Origin: Azadirachta indica
Lineage: Eukaryota; Streptophyta; Magnoliopsida; Sapindales; Meliaceae
Direction of reading: 5' to 3'
Length of the DNA: 64,000 nt
Assembly: GCA_022749755.1 (NCBI GenBank)
Contig: CM040444.1
Location: 5,459,009 to 5,523,008 of the forward strand
Shown here: in pieces, positions 11,645-24,689 of the stretch
How positions within the stretch are numbered: position 1 is the stretch's first letter
Layout of the letters: every line of letters starts with the position of its first letter
Notes under the pieces: generated by a model
Database searches by the model: none
What the model was told of the DNA's origin: nothing
Seen by the model: only the letters and a program-made list of their open reading frames with translations
Made by a program: the position numbers and the translations under genes

Positions 11645-13140
11645 TATATAGGGGTTTGGTTCAATCAACGGAAATTCCAAAGTCATCTATAGTAAAATTA
11701 ATCAGTTATTTTTTAAAAACATAACTTTTTAGATTGTTCTGTTGTGATATAGTAAAGAAAGACACGTACTCAATAAAAAAATATATCTTCTTTCAAAAGA
11801 AAAAATGAAAATAAAGATACCTATAAACACTTTCTTGACCAAAAAAAAAATCTCATTTAAATGGTTACCAACAGTTTTATACTCTTCCATATTCAAGTTG
11901 GATAATTTTTCACTTTAGTTTTTAAACTTTTATTCTCACGTTTTAATCATCAATTAACATTTTTAATGTTTCTCATAGTTGTTCTGTTTTTGTCCATAAG
12001 ATTAGTAAGATTGAGGTTAATGTATGTACACAACTTTTAATTTTTGTTTGTTGTAATTAATTTCTATAATTATTAGTGATTAGTACGTGAAATAACTGGA
12101 TGAAGTGATATTAGGAGGTTTTCTTGCAGCCTTAGTCTATAAGATTAATTATAAAGCAATGTGTTTTGTTTCAACATCAAAGTTGGTTCGGCGTGGCTTT
12201 GGTTCGGCAGAATTCCAGAGTCATGCATCTAACAAATTAATCAGATATTTTTCAACGACCTGACTTTTTGTGGATTCTTCTGCTATAATATGATAAAGAA
12301 AGACATATTAAAGAACTATATTCTTTCAAAAGAAAGAAATAAAAATGAAGAGATATGTGATCACTTTCTCGAGAAAAACAAAGGAAAAATAATTATCCTA
12401 AAAAGTAACAGTTTTTATTAACGAAACTAACATTAAGAGGGTATTAGGGTATTAACTAAATATCAAGGAATAATAAGGTAATAGGTCAAATAACAGTTAG
12501 TGTTTCTCATTTTTTTTATTTGTTTTATTTTTCTTTGTTTCCGTTTATAAAATTAGTAAGATTGATGAAAACTATATATATACAACTTTTAATTTTTATT
12601 TGTTGGATTAATTTGTAAAATTATTTATGATTAGTACATGAAATAATTGAATGAACTGATATTAGAAACTATTTCTATGGCCTTAGTGAATAGAATTCAT
12701 TACAAAACAATGTGTTTTGTTTCAATATCAAAGTTGGTTCCACGGAGGTTTGATTTGGCAGAAATTTCAAAGTTATCTAATTAATTAATTAATCAGTTAT
12801 TTTTTAACAACTTGACTTTTTGTATTGTCCTGCTATAATATAATAAAGAAAGACACACATTCAATAAAAAAAAAATATATTCTTCCAAAAGGAAAAAAAA
12901 TAAAGAGATATATGAGCATTTTCTCAGAAAAAATTTACATTCATTAGTCCAAAGTAATAATTGGATATGACTATAACGTATGTTTTATATTCAACCTGAC
13001 TTTTCATTTGTTGGAATTAATTTGTATATTATTCGTGATTAATGCATGAAATAAGTATTTGTGATTAGTATATGAAATAATTGGATAAAGTAAGATTAGG
13101 AACTTTTCATGTAGGTTTTCGATATCAAAGTTTTCCTTCA
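11645..13140. repeat. Serial duplications of the ANK upstream region
   Basis: Three successive related blocks follow the copy 2 start codon. Blocks at 11,990-12,330 and 12,540-12,875 share TTAGTAAGATTGA, the ACAACTTTTAATTTTT run, GATTAGTAC.TGAAATAA, AAAACAATGTGTTTTGTTTC, AAAGTTGGTTC and GATAAAGAAAGACA, with a period of about 550 bp. A third, shorter block occupies about 12,990-13,140 (ATTTGTTGGAATTAATTTGT, TATGAAATAATTGGAT). The distal half of the unit also appears at 11,645-11,780 and at 1,140-1,262. They probably mark past unequal exchange in the ANK cluster; no exon remains attached to the outer copies. Confidence 0.6.
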
Positions 13141-16100
13141 CAATCCAAGCAGTGAAAAACAACCGAAGAAAAAATTTATCAATATAAAATTATGTACTGA
13201 AAACTTATTATTATTTTGTTTCACATGTTAGGTACATAGAAGGTTTATTTTGTGGGTAAAGTAACTCATAAATATTGGGTTTAGCGATGCAAGTTGAAAA
13301 TCTATAATATATGACTCATTTAAACTTTTGTGAAATAATATTCATAATTAAATTCTATCTTCTTATGACTTTTTAACTCGATAATTTATTGTATATCATT
13401 TAAAAAGGTACAAAATTATTATTATTAATATGAATTTTATTTCCATAATTTTGCTCTACAAAACCTGTATGTATATGGTAATTGAATGTTACATCAACTG
13501 AAAAGTATAGACTTATTATTAATAATAAAATGCATTGTATTTCATGCAATTTAGCTGTATATAGCCCACAGTAATAAATTGATATGTAGTTGAGGAATTA
13601 AAAATTTTTCTTTTAATTAAAAAAGAAATTGCTAATTCAAGGTTACTAGAGTTTCCTTTACGTTCTCTAATTAAAAATTGTTCATGCAAGATTGGAAAGT
13701 TACAAATACTAAAGAGTCGTAGATAAGTGCAAGTCTAACACCGCCCACAAAAATCTACTAATAGATGACTTGTTCTTATGCCTATTTGAAGAATTATCTA
13801 TACTTTCGTAGGAAATACAATATCAATCTTCCTTTAATATTGGGAGTTCTTACTTTAATTATAAAACTTAAGAGATGGGGTTGCTCTAAAAAGTATATAA
13901 CAAACGTCAAATTAGGATTATTGTACAATAAAAATATTAAGTTTTAAAAAGATTGAGTTAAATATTTAATAAATTTTATGTTTAGAACTGTTGTGAGTTT
14001 GAAAAATAATTTATATACATTAGGTGATTTACTAAAAAAATATTATAATAATATGAATGATCAAAATGAACATAATATTGAATAAAGTTGCATATAAATG
14101 TTTGTCTATTTATTAATATATAAGTAGTACAAAATTAATTTATAATAAAAAAATTTCATTATCATATAATATTGTTGCAACATTTTATGTATGATATCAA
14201 AGATGAAATAAGATACAAAATTTCAAAAAGAAAATAAACAAATTAAAGATCGATACATAACATTATGCTCTCGTTAATTTTAACTATTGACTAAATTAAT
14301 TAGTAAAAAGATTATATTATCCTTTATGATATTTAATATACATAATTACTCCCCAAAAAATTATCTGAAACACAATCATTGTAACTCTTAAAATTAGGAA
14401 TAGGATAAAGTAATTGGTTAAAAAGGTTAAAGATTTAATAGAAAAATTAGTGAATTCAATTATGAATTTGGATACGTCTTTTGCTAGCAAACCAACACCT
14501 TCACTAAGCATTAATTTTTAACATTTTTTTATTGATTTAGATCTGTAAATTACAATTTTATCCTTTAAGGGAAGAAAAAAAATATTTTTTAATATTTAGA
14601 ATTGTAAGTTACAATTTTATCTTTTGAGGTTTTTAATACAAAAGAGGGCCTTCACAGATGTGGATTAGGAATAGGCTGAGTACTTGCAAATTAACTCTAT
14701 TTTTAAAAGGATAGAAAATGTTATGTTATTAATAATTTAAATGTCATATTATTTTTATTAACATCTACTTATATTCAACAGATAATCCTATTTAACTATT
14801 TTTCTAATATAAATTAACTTTATTTATGAATCCTTTTTAATTGTTCTCAATTTTTTTTCCTTCTTAAATCCATGTGGACAAAATTTTATTCTTTGTATTT
14901 ATATGTAATTATTAACTCAATATGTAATGGTTAAATTATTTTAATTATTATTTAATTAGTTTCTTTCTAATAAACTAAATATATTGATTGATTTAAATAA
15001 TTAAAATTTAAAAATATATATATATTGCAATTATATACGCAACAACTATATATTGGTTTTATTATAATTATTTATAATGTGAAGGATGTCAATGATGATA
15101 ATTATAAATTTTCAAGTTTTAAAATTACCTTGGTAAAAGTATTAAATAAAATAAATTCAAATTTTTTTTTTAAATTGAAGGGATATTTAAGATAATAAAG
15201 ATAAAATATACTCAAAGTACAAACATTATATAGGTAATATGTACAAATATAATATCTGAACTTATAAATTTTGTTCACTAATTACAGCTGTGCCTTCAAG
15301 ATTCCTAATACCATCTTCACAAATTAAACTAAATTTAATTTTGTTCACTTGCTGATAAAATAAATATTTTGTTTGTCGGCCATTTTAGTGGATTAAATTT
15401 CAATATAGTTAAGAAAAGAAAGAGATGAAATAAAATTTTACAAACACAAACTTGATATACTTACTTCATAATTATAATTTTACCTTTTGAAAAATAATCT
15501 TGAAGAATTGATTTTTAAATCAAAGTCAAATATGGGTAATTAATGTTAAACTTCTCAATTATTTGCAATTTCAATAAATTGCAAGAGAGAGATTTATAAA
15601 TATCTTTAATTTCATCATAAAATTCCTTTATCAACTATCAAGTTGATTTTCTCTTCAAAACTTAACAAACATAATACTTTTTAATATTTTAATTTCTTCC
15701 AATATCTTAATAATTATTATTATTAAAATGTAATAAAAATTAAAAAGATAAAAAAACTTAAAGCTTGTTAAATAAAAAAAGTTGACCAATACAAATTTTT
15801 TTCTATTGTATTTTTATATGTTAGGTACACAAGAAAAGTATCGCTTATATGAATGAAATCACACATAAAAATTGTGTTTGACAAATTAAGTACTTGTAAC
15901 TTATGATGAATTCAAAATTTTGTGAAAAGAATTACTTTGATTGATTTCAAGAAAATTAATAGCATATAATTTTATCAATTATATTTCTTTTTCTTTTAGT
16001 AATATTTACAAATTAATTATAACAACTTCATGCAAAAATTGATTATCAGTAACATAAATTTTATTTCATATATTTTGCATAATTGACATTTATTCTACTT

Positions 16101-16300
16101 ATATTTTTTATTAATTATTTTACTTCACATTTTATCAAATTAAAGTTGGTATCATTATCATATAAGCATAAATTCCAATCCGACGCGGATCCTAAAATTT
16201 GGCTGGAGGATATTTGGGCTGGAGTATTTCTCGGCCCATTTCTAACTAAAATTTACCAAGACCCGGATTGAGATAGAGCGGGTTCCGACCCGGTTTGTCC
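13141..16300. other. AT-rich intergenic spacer
   Basis: No credible gene, RNA gene or complete element was recognised. Short open frames such as those at 13,765-13,947 and 14,317-14,511 have the composition of random AT-rich sequence. From about 16,180 the sequence becomes GC-rich as it approaches the EF-Ts promoter. Confidence 0.4.
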
Positions 16301-16316
16301 GCGGATATAAAGAAAA
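16300..16316 (+). promoter_or_regulatory. Candidate TATA box of the EF-Ts gene
   Basis: GCGGATATAAAGAAAAAAG lies about 35-60 bases before a GC- and CT-rich block (16,340-16,654) that looks like a housekeeping 5' leader. This is inferred from position and composition; the transcription start is not known. Confidence 0.35.
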
Positions 16317-16339
16317 AAGCTCGACCCGGATTAATACCC

Positions 16340-16654
16340 GGTTAAACTTGCCACTGTTTAAACAGCACTACAGTGGCCGCCGTCGTTCCGCCTTTCCTCG
16401 TCTTCGCGGCGGCGGCTCTCACTCCCGACCAGCTTCCTACACCACCACCGCCATTTATTTCGCATAAGAAAATCAAGATTCAAGTTCGCACAGCGGCGGC
16501 TCTCTTGTCTCTCCGGTCTCAACCCTTCGCAGCTTTATTCGCTTTCCTTCACCAACCAGCAGTGCCGCTATCACTATCCCATTAGAACTCAGACGAACTT
16601 CCACCCATCAACTTCCGAAACCTGCATTGCGGTGGCTATCTCCAGTCTTCACGG
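16340..16654 (+). other. Probable non-coding leader exon of the EF-Ts gene
   Basis: This GC-rich, pyrimidine-rich stretch (GGCCGCCGTCGTTCCGCC and onwards) contrasts sharply with the surrounding AT-rich DNA. It ends at a possible ACGG|GTGATT donor. The first EF-Ts coding exon is preceded by an acceptor (TATATATAG at about 19,887) only 29 bases before its ATG, so an upstream leader exon is required somewhere. It encodes an open frame of 70 codons at 16,373-16,585, which I treat as incidental. Confidence 0.4.
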
Positions 16655-16730
16655 GTGATTTTAGAAGTGGGGGCTGGGTGTACCCGGACTATGAACATCC
16701 GGGTTCATACAGGTTTGGCTTTTCGGAGGT

Positions 16731-19034
16731 TAGGAATGACAAAAATTCCCGAACCGAGGCGGGTATGAGACCTAATTTTAGAGCTAAAACGATTCGGGTC
16801 GGATGTGGGCCCGAAAATCCTAACCCGTTTGAGAATTGGGATGGGTTCGGAAAATATGGGTTCTGTCCCGCCGAGCGCCGTTGACCCGGCAAACACAAAC
16901 AAAACCTAGATTCTATTTTCGAGCCGCAGCCGCCTTTCAGTTCTCACACCTAGCGGAAACACGATCAACGGACGGCACCACGCTCGCCCTCGCTTGTCGT
17001 CGTCGCTTCTCTCACGCTCCGGCCGCTGTCCTTTCTTCAACTTGTGCGCCGTCATCGCTTCTACCTCCATCACCCGAAGCCATTGACCCACCATTACAAG
17101 ATAACCGTTTCCATAAATAATTTCTCACATTCTTTGGGTATGCGTTGGTTTGATTTTGGTTTTCTGCATTTGGGTTTGGATTTTTTTATTGATTTGGTGA
17201 AGTGGGCATGCGTTAGTTTTGCAATTCGGTGGAGTGTTATTGGAAGAATGGAAGCTCCTAAATGGTTCGATCTCTAATGGGTATAAGTTGCTAAAGTTAT
17301 TATTGGAAGTGTTTTGACATCTTTGCTTCTGTTTTGCTTGCTTGGTCATTATCAATTTCACCTTTTTTTTTTTTGGGTTAAATTTCATCCTTTTGTTGAT
17401 ACTTTATATGAATAGATAAATGATTTATATATCTGGGTTCTACTTGCTTTTTCTGCATCTCTTTTGCTGCAACTAATCTTCAGGCTGATGCTGCGGCTTT
17501 TGTGGTATCCTTTTGCTTCCAGTTTGCCTCATTTGCCTGGCTTATATTATCTTTGTGTTTATTTGGTGGTTTTGATTTTTTCTTAATCAGGCTCGGTCAT
17601 GATTTTGTAAGCCTCTTGGTTCTTGCAATTCTGTACTTTTATTTTTATTCATTAATGTATATGGTGAATAATTATGGTGATGATATATATGTAAATTTGA
17701 TTGATTTATTTTCTGCCTTTTGGCTTTTGCAATTTCTGTACTTTTATTTGGCTTTGACACTTTGATGATAGAAGAGAAATTGATTGGCTTCTACTTCCAT
17801 CGAAGTGATTTTATTCTTTATAGTTTATATGTCTAATTCTTGTTAATTCAGCTTTCTTCTCAACAATATATCTAACCTTATTATGCTCAAACAGCAATAT
17901 ATAGTGTTGTTTTAAAGCATAGTGGAGCCTTTTATCCATTCTTAAATGTGCTCCAAGTATAAAAAATTATGAAATTAATAACAAGCATGTGCTAAAAGGT
18001 AGCTAGGGTGGCAAATAACAAATCAATTTATATATTTATCATTTATCTTAAATTTGATTATTTATTTTTTCGTTAATAAAAGTCTTTCAATGAGGACAAT
18101 TTTGAAATAAATAGTATCAATTATATTTATGAACTAGTTTTTGTAAATGGAGTAGATGGATTGATGATTATTTATGGCAAAAGCAATTAAAAAGGAAAGA
18201 AAATTCTTAAACAATTATAGGGTAAGGGATACAACAACAAATCGTAAAACCTTTTGCATGCTGTTGGCTTTGCTTGCTGTTGGGATTGCTGTTTATACTG
18301 TTTTTTGCTGGTTTTGTTCACTGTTGGAAATTGATGTTGAGGTTGCTGTTTTATGCTATTTAAAATGTTGTTTCAATTGTTTGTTGCATTGGTAAATAAC
18401 TAATTTTTAATATTTAACATTTTATTGTTAATTTTTTTTTTTATTTCAGAGAAATGGCATCGGATGATCCACTTGAATTAACAGTTTTTGAAAGTGATGA
18501 TGATGTTAGAGACATTCTTCAATGTGTTTGGAAATGAAAGAATCAAATTGAAGGGACAAATACTATAGAGCTAGAACCAAGATCCATGCATAAAAATCGT
18601 CCCTAAGATGATTGACAAATATTATAATTACAGGCTTCGAAATCTGTAGCAATATGAATTAAAGGATCTCAGTTGGGCAGACCAGAATCATCATGAATCT
18701 TTAAGAACTTAAAAGAAGTATTTAAATATGATTTTCATCGATACATGTACGATAAGATTTGTGGGAAAGAGAGAAAAAAAAAACCAAAAAACAAGAAATG
18801 GGTTTCCATTATAAAAGTAAAATTAAATTAATATTTAAAAAAAATTTGGTTAAATTGGGTTAAATAGGGATAGGTTGAGGGTAGAGATTGGGTGGGTTAA
18901 AAACAAAAACGGGTTTATTCTGGTCTCATTTCTTTTAAAACGGAATGGGGCTGGATTACGGGCCGAACTTGTCCAAACAGTGCGGGGTCAGGGATCGCAT
19001 TCCCTGTCTTGCGCCTCTCTCATTGCCATTCCTA
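16731..19034 (+). mobile_element. hAT-like element in the EF-Ts leader intron
   Basis: The left end TAGGAATGACAA and the reverse complement of the right end, TAGGAATGGCAA, match at 11 of 12 positions. Both are followed by the GC-rich, CGGGT-rich subterminal sequence common in plant hAT elements. The flanking 8-mers TCGGAGGT (16,723-16,730) and TTTGAGGT (19,035-19,042) match at 6 of 8 positions, which suits an aged 8 bp target duplication. Inside are a GC-rich leader-like block (16,900-17,120), a long T-rich intron-like region, and an acceptor TTTCAG at about 18,450. The acceptor is followed by ATG at 18,455 opening MASDDPLELTVFESDDDVRD, which soon meets a stop. This is the layout of a plant hAT gene whose transposase body has been deleted. 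Confidence 0.55.
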
Positions 19035-19916
19035 TTTGAGGTGGACTTATTTGTTCTAAATGATTCAAATATGTTTTTATTTGTTATTTTACTAAATTTT
19101 TAGGGTCCTGTTTGTTAATATTCAAATCCTATATTTGGTCTCCCTAACTTGAAACCTCAACTCTCTTGTGTCTCGACACTAGCCGTCGGTTTTTTGTTTC
19201 ACCGCCGGTATGCTATGCCCTTCTCAGCCTCTCTTATGCTGTTGCTTTCTACGAGTTACATCTACTTAAGTGTTTGTTTCTTTGTTTTCATTTTCCTTTT
19301 TGTTTTTGTGTTTGCTTCTGTATTTTTGCTGTAATGGACTGCAATGATTCTAATTTCTTCAACTATTCCTTTAATGATGTAAACATCTGCTTTGCAGATT
19401 TCAACCCTGTTGCATGAAATCCCAGAATTACTTTTGAATATTAAGCAGGTCCAAAACTTTTAATTTTTCTTGCTCTACTGCTTTGAACATAATTAACAAC
19501 ATTTTGATATTGATTTTCCCTCATCTTCTTCTAGGAGAAAGGAGTTAGAAAGTTCAGAAATTTCTCTGCAGCGTTTTAAGATTTTTTTTGCTGGTTGTTA
19601 ACACACTTGTCAAATGTGTTCGTTTACTTATATCTGGATCACAGAACTGGACTCTATACTGATTTTTAGGATTCATTTGTTATTTGAGTAAGTTGAGTTT
19701 TGTAGGATCATTATTTACTCACTATATCATTCTTTATGGATGTTAACTTTTAAGTTGACCAAAAACCCTTAAACCATACAAGAAAAGGAAAAAAGAAAAA
19801 AAAAACCTTGAACCTTAATTTTTCTTTGTTTTGAATTTCTTTTTTAATCTTCAACAGAAGAATTTAATTTGAGTGTTTTATATATAGGTTGATCAGTTGC
19901 GTATACGGGTATTGGA

Positions 19917-22900
19917 ATGGCTTTTTCTCGAAATGCAAAGCATCCACTAAGGATGTTCCTCTACAACAGAGCTACTGCTGCCACAATTCAAAGAAGTGGA
20001 TACTCTACATGGGCAAGCAAAGGGACTCCCATTTCTCGAACTACACAGATAAAGGACTTTTTTGCATCCAAGCATGGGAACCCAAAATCCGCTTTTGCAT
20101 TAATTTCAAGAGACTTCAGTGATTCAGCTCCTGTTGCTACAGAGCAAATGAATCTCATTAAGCAGTTGAGGGAACGAACCAGTGCTCCCATAAAGGATGT
20201 CAAGACAGCTCTTGTTGATTGCAACTGGGATATTGGTAATAAATTGAACCATTATTTTTTCTTGATAAAAAGAAAGTGAAATTGTTTTTTGCCTCCGGTT
20301 TTTAGTTTGTTGTATTGAAGTTTTAATTTTTGATGAAATGATTCTGTGCAGAGGCTGCACAGAAGGAGTTGAGGAAAAGAGGGAAAGTTCTGGCATCAAA
20401 GAAGTCATCTCGAACTGCTACTGAGGGTTTACTTGCTTTAGCACAGACTGAGAGCAAAGCTGCTGTTATTGAACTTAATTGTGAGACTGATTTTGTTGCC
20501 AGGAATGAGATTTTTCAGTTCTTGGTTAGTGTGCCAAGTTTCATTATGATTTGCCTTTATTGTTTTTGTACATTTTCTTTTTGTCATTTGTCTATTTCTG
20601 CTTTCATGCTTCATCCATGCTACTTTTCTTGTAGGCCTTATCTTTGGCAAAGCGAGCTTTAGTGGTTGAGAATCTCTCACAGCAGGCTTCTGGGGTCTGT
20701 CCAGTTAGTCCTGAGCATTTGGAGGTGAGAAGTTTATTTATTTGTCTGACTGCATTGTTAATAGTGATTATTCATGTTTATCTATTGATGCAGAACATGA
20801 TTACTCAATCTCTGTTAATATTCAGTGTTTCCTTGTTAACGAGATATACCATATTTCAAGAACCTTATCTGGAGCTTCACTGCATTCTTACTCCTGTCAT
20901 TAACAATCATACTTTATGAGTACTTACTGAAAAGTACTGTCTTATCGAAGTGATCTCAGTGTCTGCGAGTTGCTGGTTGTGTTAACTTTATATATGTTTG
21001 AGCTTGAAGTGTTGTGGCTTTGAAGTTACATCTGCTTGGAGATGTGATGACTAGATGTCAAATATTAGTAGAAAAAGGATTGGTTCACTCTAAAATTTAT
21101 TGTTTATTAAATATTTAATTGCTATACTTTATAGAAGCGCAGAATAGAAACAAACATAGCTTAATGGTGTTGATAACATTATGTATTTTCTTTTTTATTG
21201 CTGGATTTACATTCATTTGTACATGTTGCAAATTGAATTGACAAAGGAGATTAACTGGAACAAAGGAAATTTTGATTGTTTTCAAATCTTTATTCTAAGT
21301 AACTTTGTAAATTTGTAATTGTTTCACTGCCAGGGCTTGCAATTGAACCTTGAACATCCAAAAATAAATGGAGAAACGACTGTTCAGAATGCAATTACTG
21401 AAGTTGCTGCAATGATGGGGGAGAATGTAAAACTCAGAAGGGGTTTTGTAATGACTACATCTTCACCTGGGGTTGTTTCTACATACCTCCACACAAGCCC
21501 TCAACCAGGTACTTTGATTTAAACTGCTTTACTTCTCTTTAATCATGGATATTGCACTTGGATGTATGACACACAAAAGTTTAGGCCTTAAAATGCAAAG
21601 TTTCCCATATTTTGAGATAGTATCTTTATGCTAAGTTTCCAATAGTATGCAAGACAACAGCTTCACTAGTACCTGTTTGATCTGGATTTAGGTTTGGGTC
21701 GCATTGCTGGACTTCTATCTCTTGAAGTAGAGGACAAAAATTCCATATTGGATCCATTGCAGCGTGTTGGATCAGAATTGGCAATGCATGTGGTTGCTGC
21801 AAAGCCATTATTTTTAACAAAGGAACTTGTTTCTTCAGCTGCATTAGAGAATGAACGTGAAATCCTTAAATCTCAGGTGTTTGGAAATCCACTGGCAGTC
21901 CTGCTTATTTTATTGTTCCATTGAGCTTTGGAGCTTTCATTAATGATATTTGCAATACATTTATGTATTAGATTTCTATCCCTTTTAATTCAACCAAGGT
22001 GCCATCTGAACCTTAATTCATCTTATTGGGAATTTGTGGATGAGTGATGTTTTACATTAAATAGTGTTCTCTTTTATTGTTTGAGGGGGTAGCATCATTT
22101 ACTTGGATATTGTGCCTGAAGAATAAAAGAACAACTATGTGCTACTAAGTGCTGAGCATTCAAGGAGATGCACACACCTAACTGAGATATTGATATCGCT
22201 AGTGGCAAATTAGTAGATGGCATTCCATTTTTGAAAGTCTAGAGTTTGTATAAATTGTGTAGAGGATGAGGAAATCATTTGTTCAGCAGCCTGAAAGAAT
22301 GACATTGGATTGGAATAATGGAAAGTTATTGATCCAACAGATTTTATGGACCTGAAAGAAGATAAACTAGCTGAAAAGTGTTTACAGTACTGCTTTCCTG
22401 TAAGATTATGGTGTCGTCAGGGAAAGTTCTTCTTTAGAATGTATATTCTTCTTTTGATATACAGTCTTCCTACTTGTTAAGCAAATTCATTCAGTGCATT
22501 CCAAAATTTTAAACCATTGACTTGGCTTTGTTTCTCAGGCAGAAAGTACAGGGAAGTCTCAAATGGCAGTAGAAAAAATGGTGGAAGGTCGTCTGCGTAA
22601 ATACTATGAAGAAGTTGTTCTGATGGAGCAAAAATTTATCATGAATGATTCTTTAAATGTAAAGGTATGTGTAGGATAACTATCAAAACCATTTTTAAAC
22701 TGTAGTCATCCATGATTTTATTTGATATTTAAAGTTAAAAGTAGTAATATGTTGAAGCTTTGTTTTTTCAAGTAGTATGGAAATTTTGCGGTAGCCTGTA
22801 GTTGGAGTTTCTCTTTCCACTCTGTACTAGATGGTGTTCAGTCGTTTCCATTTTTTGCATGGGCTATGGTATCAGGGACTGTAATAGACTCTTATATTGC

Positions 22901-24063
22901 ATGTGTGCATGCTTGAAAGGATGCAGGCAACTTGTGTATAGAGATGTGTGCAGTCATTTGTATGCATGCATGTTGGTTATTCGGGAAACGTGGTTAATTG
23001 CTTTTGTATGTTTTTTGTTGAAATGAGGATATTCATTAATATTTTACACCTTCCTGTAGACGCTTTTGAATAATCTATCCAAGGAAGTAGGCGCACCAGT
23101 GAAGATTGGGAGCTTTTTCAGAATGGAAGTTGGCGAAGGAATCCAGAGGTAGAGTAACTTCTGTTTTGCTCATATCGTTTGTTAGACAAATTTGGTTGTT
23201 TGGTATGCAAATAAACCAAAGGCATTGAAGAAAATTGAAAATAGTGGCTAGTCTAACCCACACCCTTAAACTTACCCGGCTATCCATTCCCTGATGTTAT
23301 AATCCTATACACTTTTTGAGCAAGCAAGCTGACATCTTTTCTTTTAATGTAAAGTTTGAGAATGTTATGGTACGCACAATATTTGATATTGCTATAATTT
23401 GTATTATGAGTGACCAAGTCATGTTTTCTATCAAAGAGTTAGTATTTACATAAATATTATAAATTGTTTTCTTACAATATATCTTTTTTTCATTTTCACT
23501 TTTTGTACTTCTTTGAGTGATTTAGCTATCTCAAAAAAAAAAAAAAAAATTGTGAACATTGTCTTAAATTTTTTTTATAATGTACATAAAATGCAAACCA
23601 AACCCCTTCCAACTCTGATGTTAGTGAGATTCAAGCCTCAAATCTTTGTCAACCCTGATAATTCTGTCATGATGCAACACTTATTGCTCAATAGTGGAAA
23701 TTGGAGAAGGAATTCAAATTTAAAATTGACTTATTCTGAACTTTCTTCCTTTTTCTGACAAATATTGTTGCTTGGTACTTAAAATTGTTCAAAACCAAAT
23801 CCTCTCCTTTAAAATCCTTACTCGAGATGGCAACTAATTTCGGCAACCCAGATGGTTATGACGTACATATATTATATATGGTAGCAATACGTCAATTTTG
23901 TTGTTCTTATAGTCCTATAATATCTTACGTCTGAGTAAGTGAGGTGTGTTTTACTTTCAATTCGTGCCAAATGCAGCACCCGTCTTATTTTTGTTATACA
24001 TCATCTGTTATTTGCAGGCCAGAAGCATCCGGTGCTGATGAACCTGTAGCTCAGGCTGCCTAA
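19917..24063 (+). CDS. EFTS: Organellar (probably mitochondrial) elongation factor EF-Ts, 8 coding exons, 400 aa
   Basis: Exons: 19,917-20,235; 20,352-20,524; 20,635-20,724; 21,334-21,508; 21,692-21,876; 22,539-22,664; 23,060-23,148; 24,018-24,063. All introns are GT-AG and phases agree, giving 1,203 bases. The protein exchanges GDP for GTP on EF-Tu during organellar translation. Residues 1-75 are rich in Arg, Ser and Ala with few acids, like a mitochondrial presequence. The N-terminal EF-Ts domain starts near MNLIKQLRERTSAPIKDVKT (78-97). The conserved TDFVARN core, which contacts EF-Tu, lies at 152-158 within ELNCETDFVARN. The dimerisation region follows and includes VGAPVKIGSFFRMEVGEGIQ near the end. 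Length is close to the roughly 395 residues I recall for the Arabidopsis mitochondrial protein. The start is the first ATG after the leader acceptor. Plastid EF-Ts is a much larger PETs/PSRP7 protein, so a mitochondrial form is favoured. Confidence 0.92.
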
Positions 24064-24600
24064 TTCGATGAGTTACCAGTCCTTCATAGTAGTGCAACAT
24101 TTAAAGGCAGAGGTTAGTTTTAAATATTTCATTCTGGAGATAGGTGAAACAAACGGGAGTCTTTTTGCAAACTTTAATGATTCAATTGTATTATGATTAT
24201 AAACATTTTTCTTTCCCCTCGGTTTTACCGACATAACTATTTCCGAAGCCAAAGAACAATAATAATAGGATGATTTTCTTATGCCCTCTGCTTACTTTTG
24301 CTTTCTACTTCAGACTAGAAATACTACAATAACAGCTTCTTTTCTCTTCCTCTTTGGGCTGTTTTATATAGCTTCTTAAAGCAGCTTTTATGGTAGTAGA
24401 ACTTTATTCTGTAAGTTTTTATAAAAATTTGTAGTGAAGTTTGGATTTTCATTTCTCAACAGGCAATCTCATCTTGGATTAATGACTAAACTTGCAAGTA
24501 TATTAAATAAATTGAATCCATGAGATGAGTTTAAGCATTATACGGTTTCTAATGTTGACAAGTACGTAGTGAAGTTGGATTTGTGAAATCCCGTTTCGGA
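24064..24600 (+). other. EF-Ts 3' UTR region
   Basis: This stretch follows the TAA stop. It contains T-rich runs and AATAATAATAGG at about 24,258, which could serve as polyadenylation context. The transcript end cannot be fixed from sequence alone. No gene is present. Confidence 0.35.
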
Positions 24601-24689
24601 TTATCTAAATGAGTCGAATATTGGGGTAGTAAGTGCCTGTTAATGAAAGATGCTATATAAGTGATATTATGTGAAACCTTATTGTAAGT

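Noticed and set aside
6700..17065. CGCCGTCATCGCTTCT shared (inverted) between the 1.4 kb TIR element and the hAT-like element
   Set aside because: Only 16 bases, GC-rich simple composition, no extension of similarity on either side; probably chance.
16373..17277. Several GC-rich open frames (60-94 codons) around the EF-Ts leader
   Set aside because: Overlapping frames on both strands in GC-rich leader and hAT sequence, with no recognisable protein features.
18174..18395. 73-codon hydrophobic frame before the hAT acceptor
   Set aside because: Lies in the T-rich intron-like part of the hAT-like element; the hydrophobicity reflects T-rich codons.
22802..23026. Cys-rich 74-codon frame
   Set aside because: Entirely within EF-Ts intron 6, T-rich, with no conserved motif.
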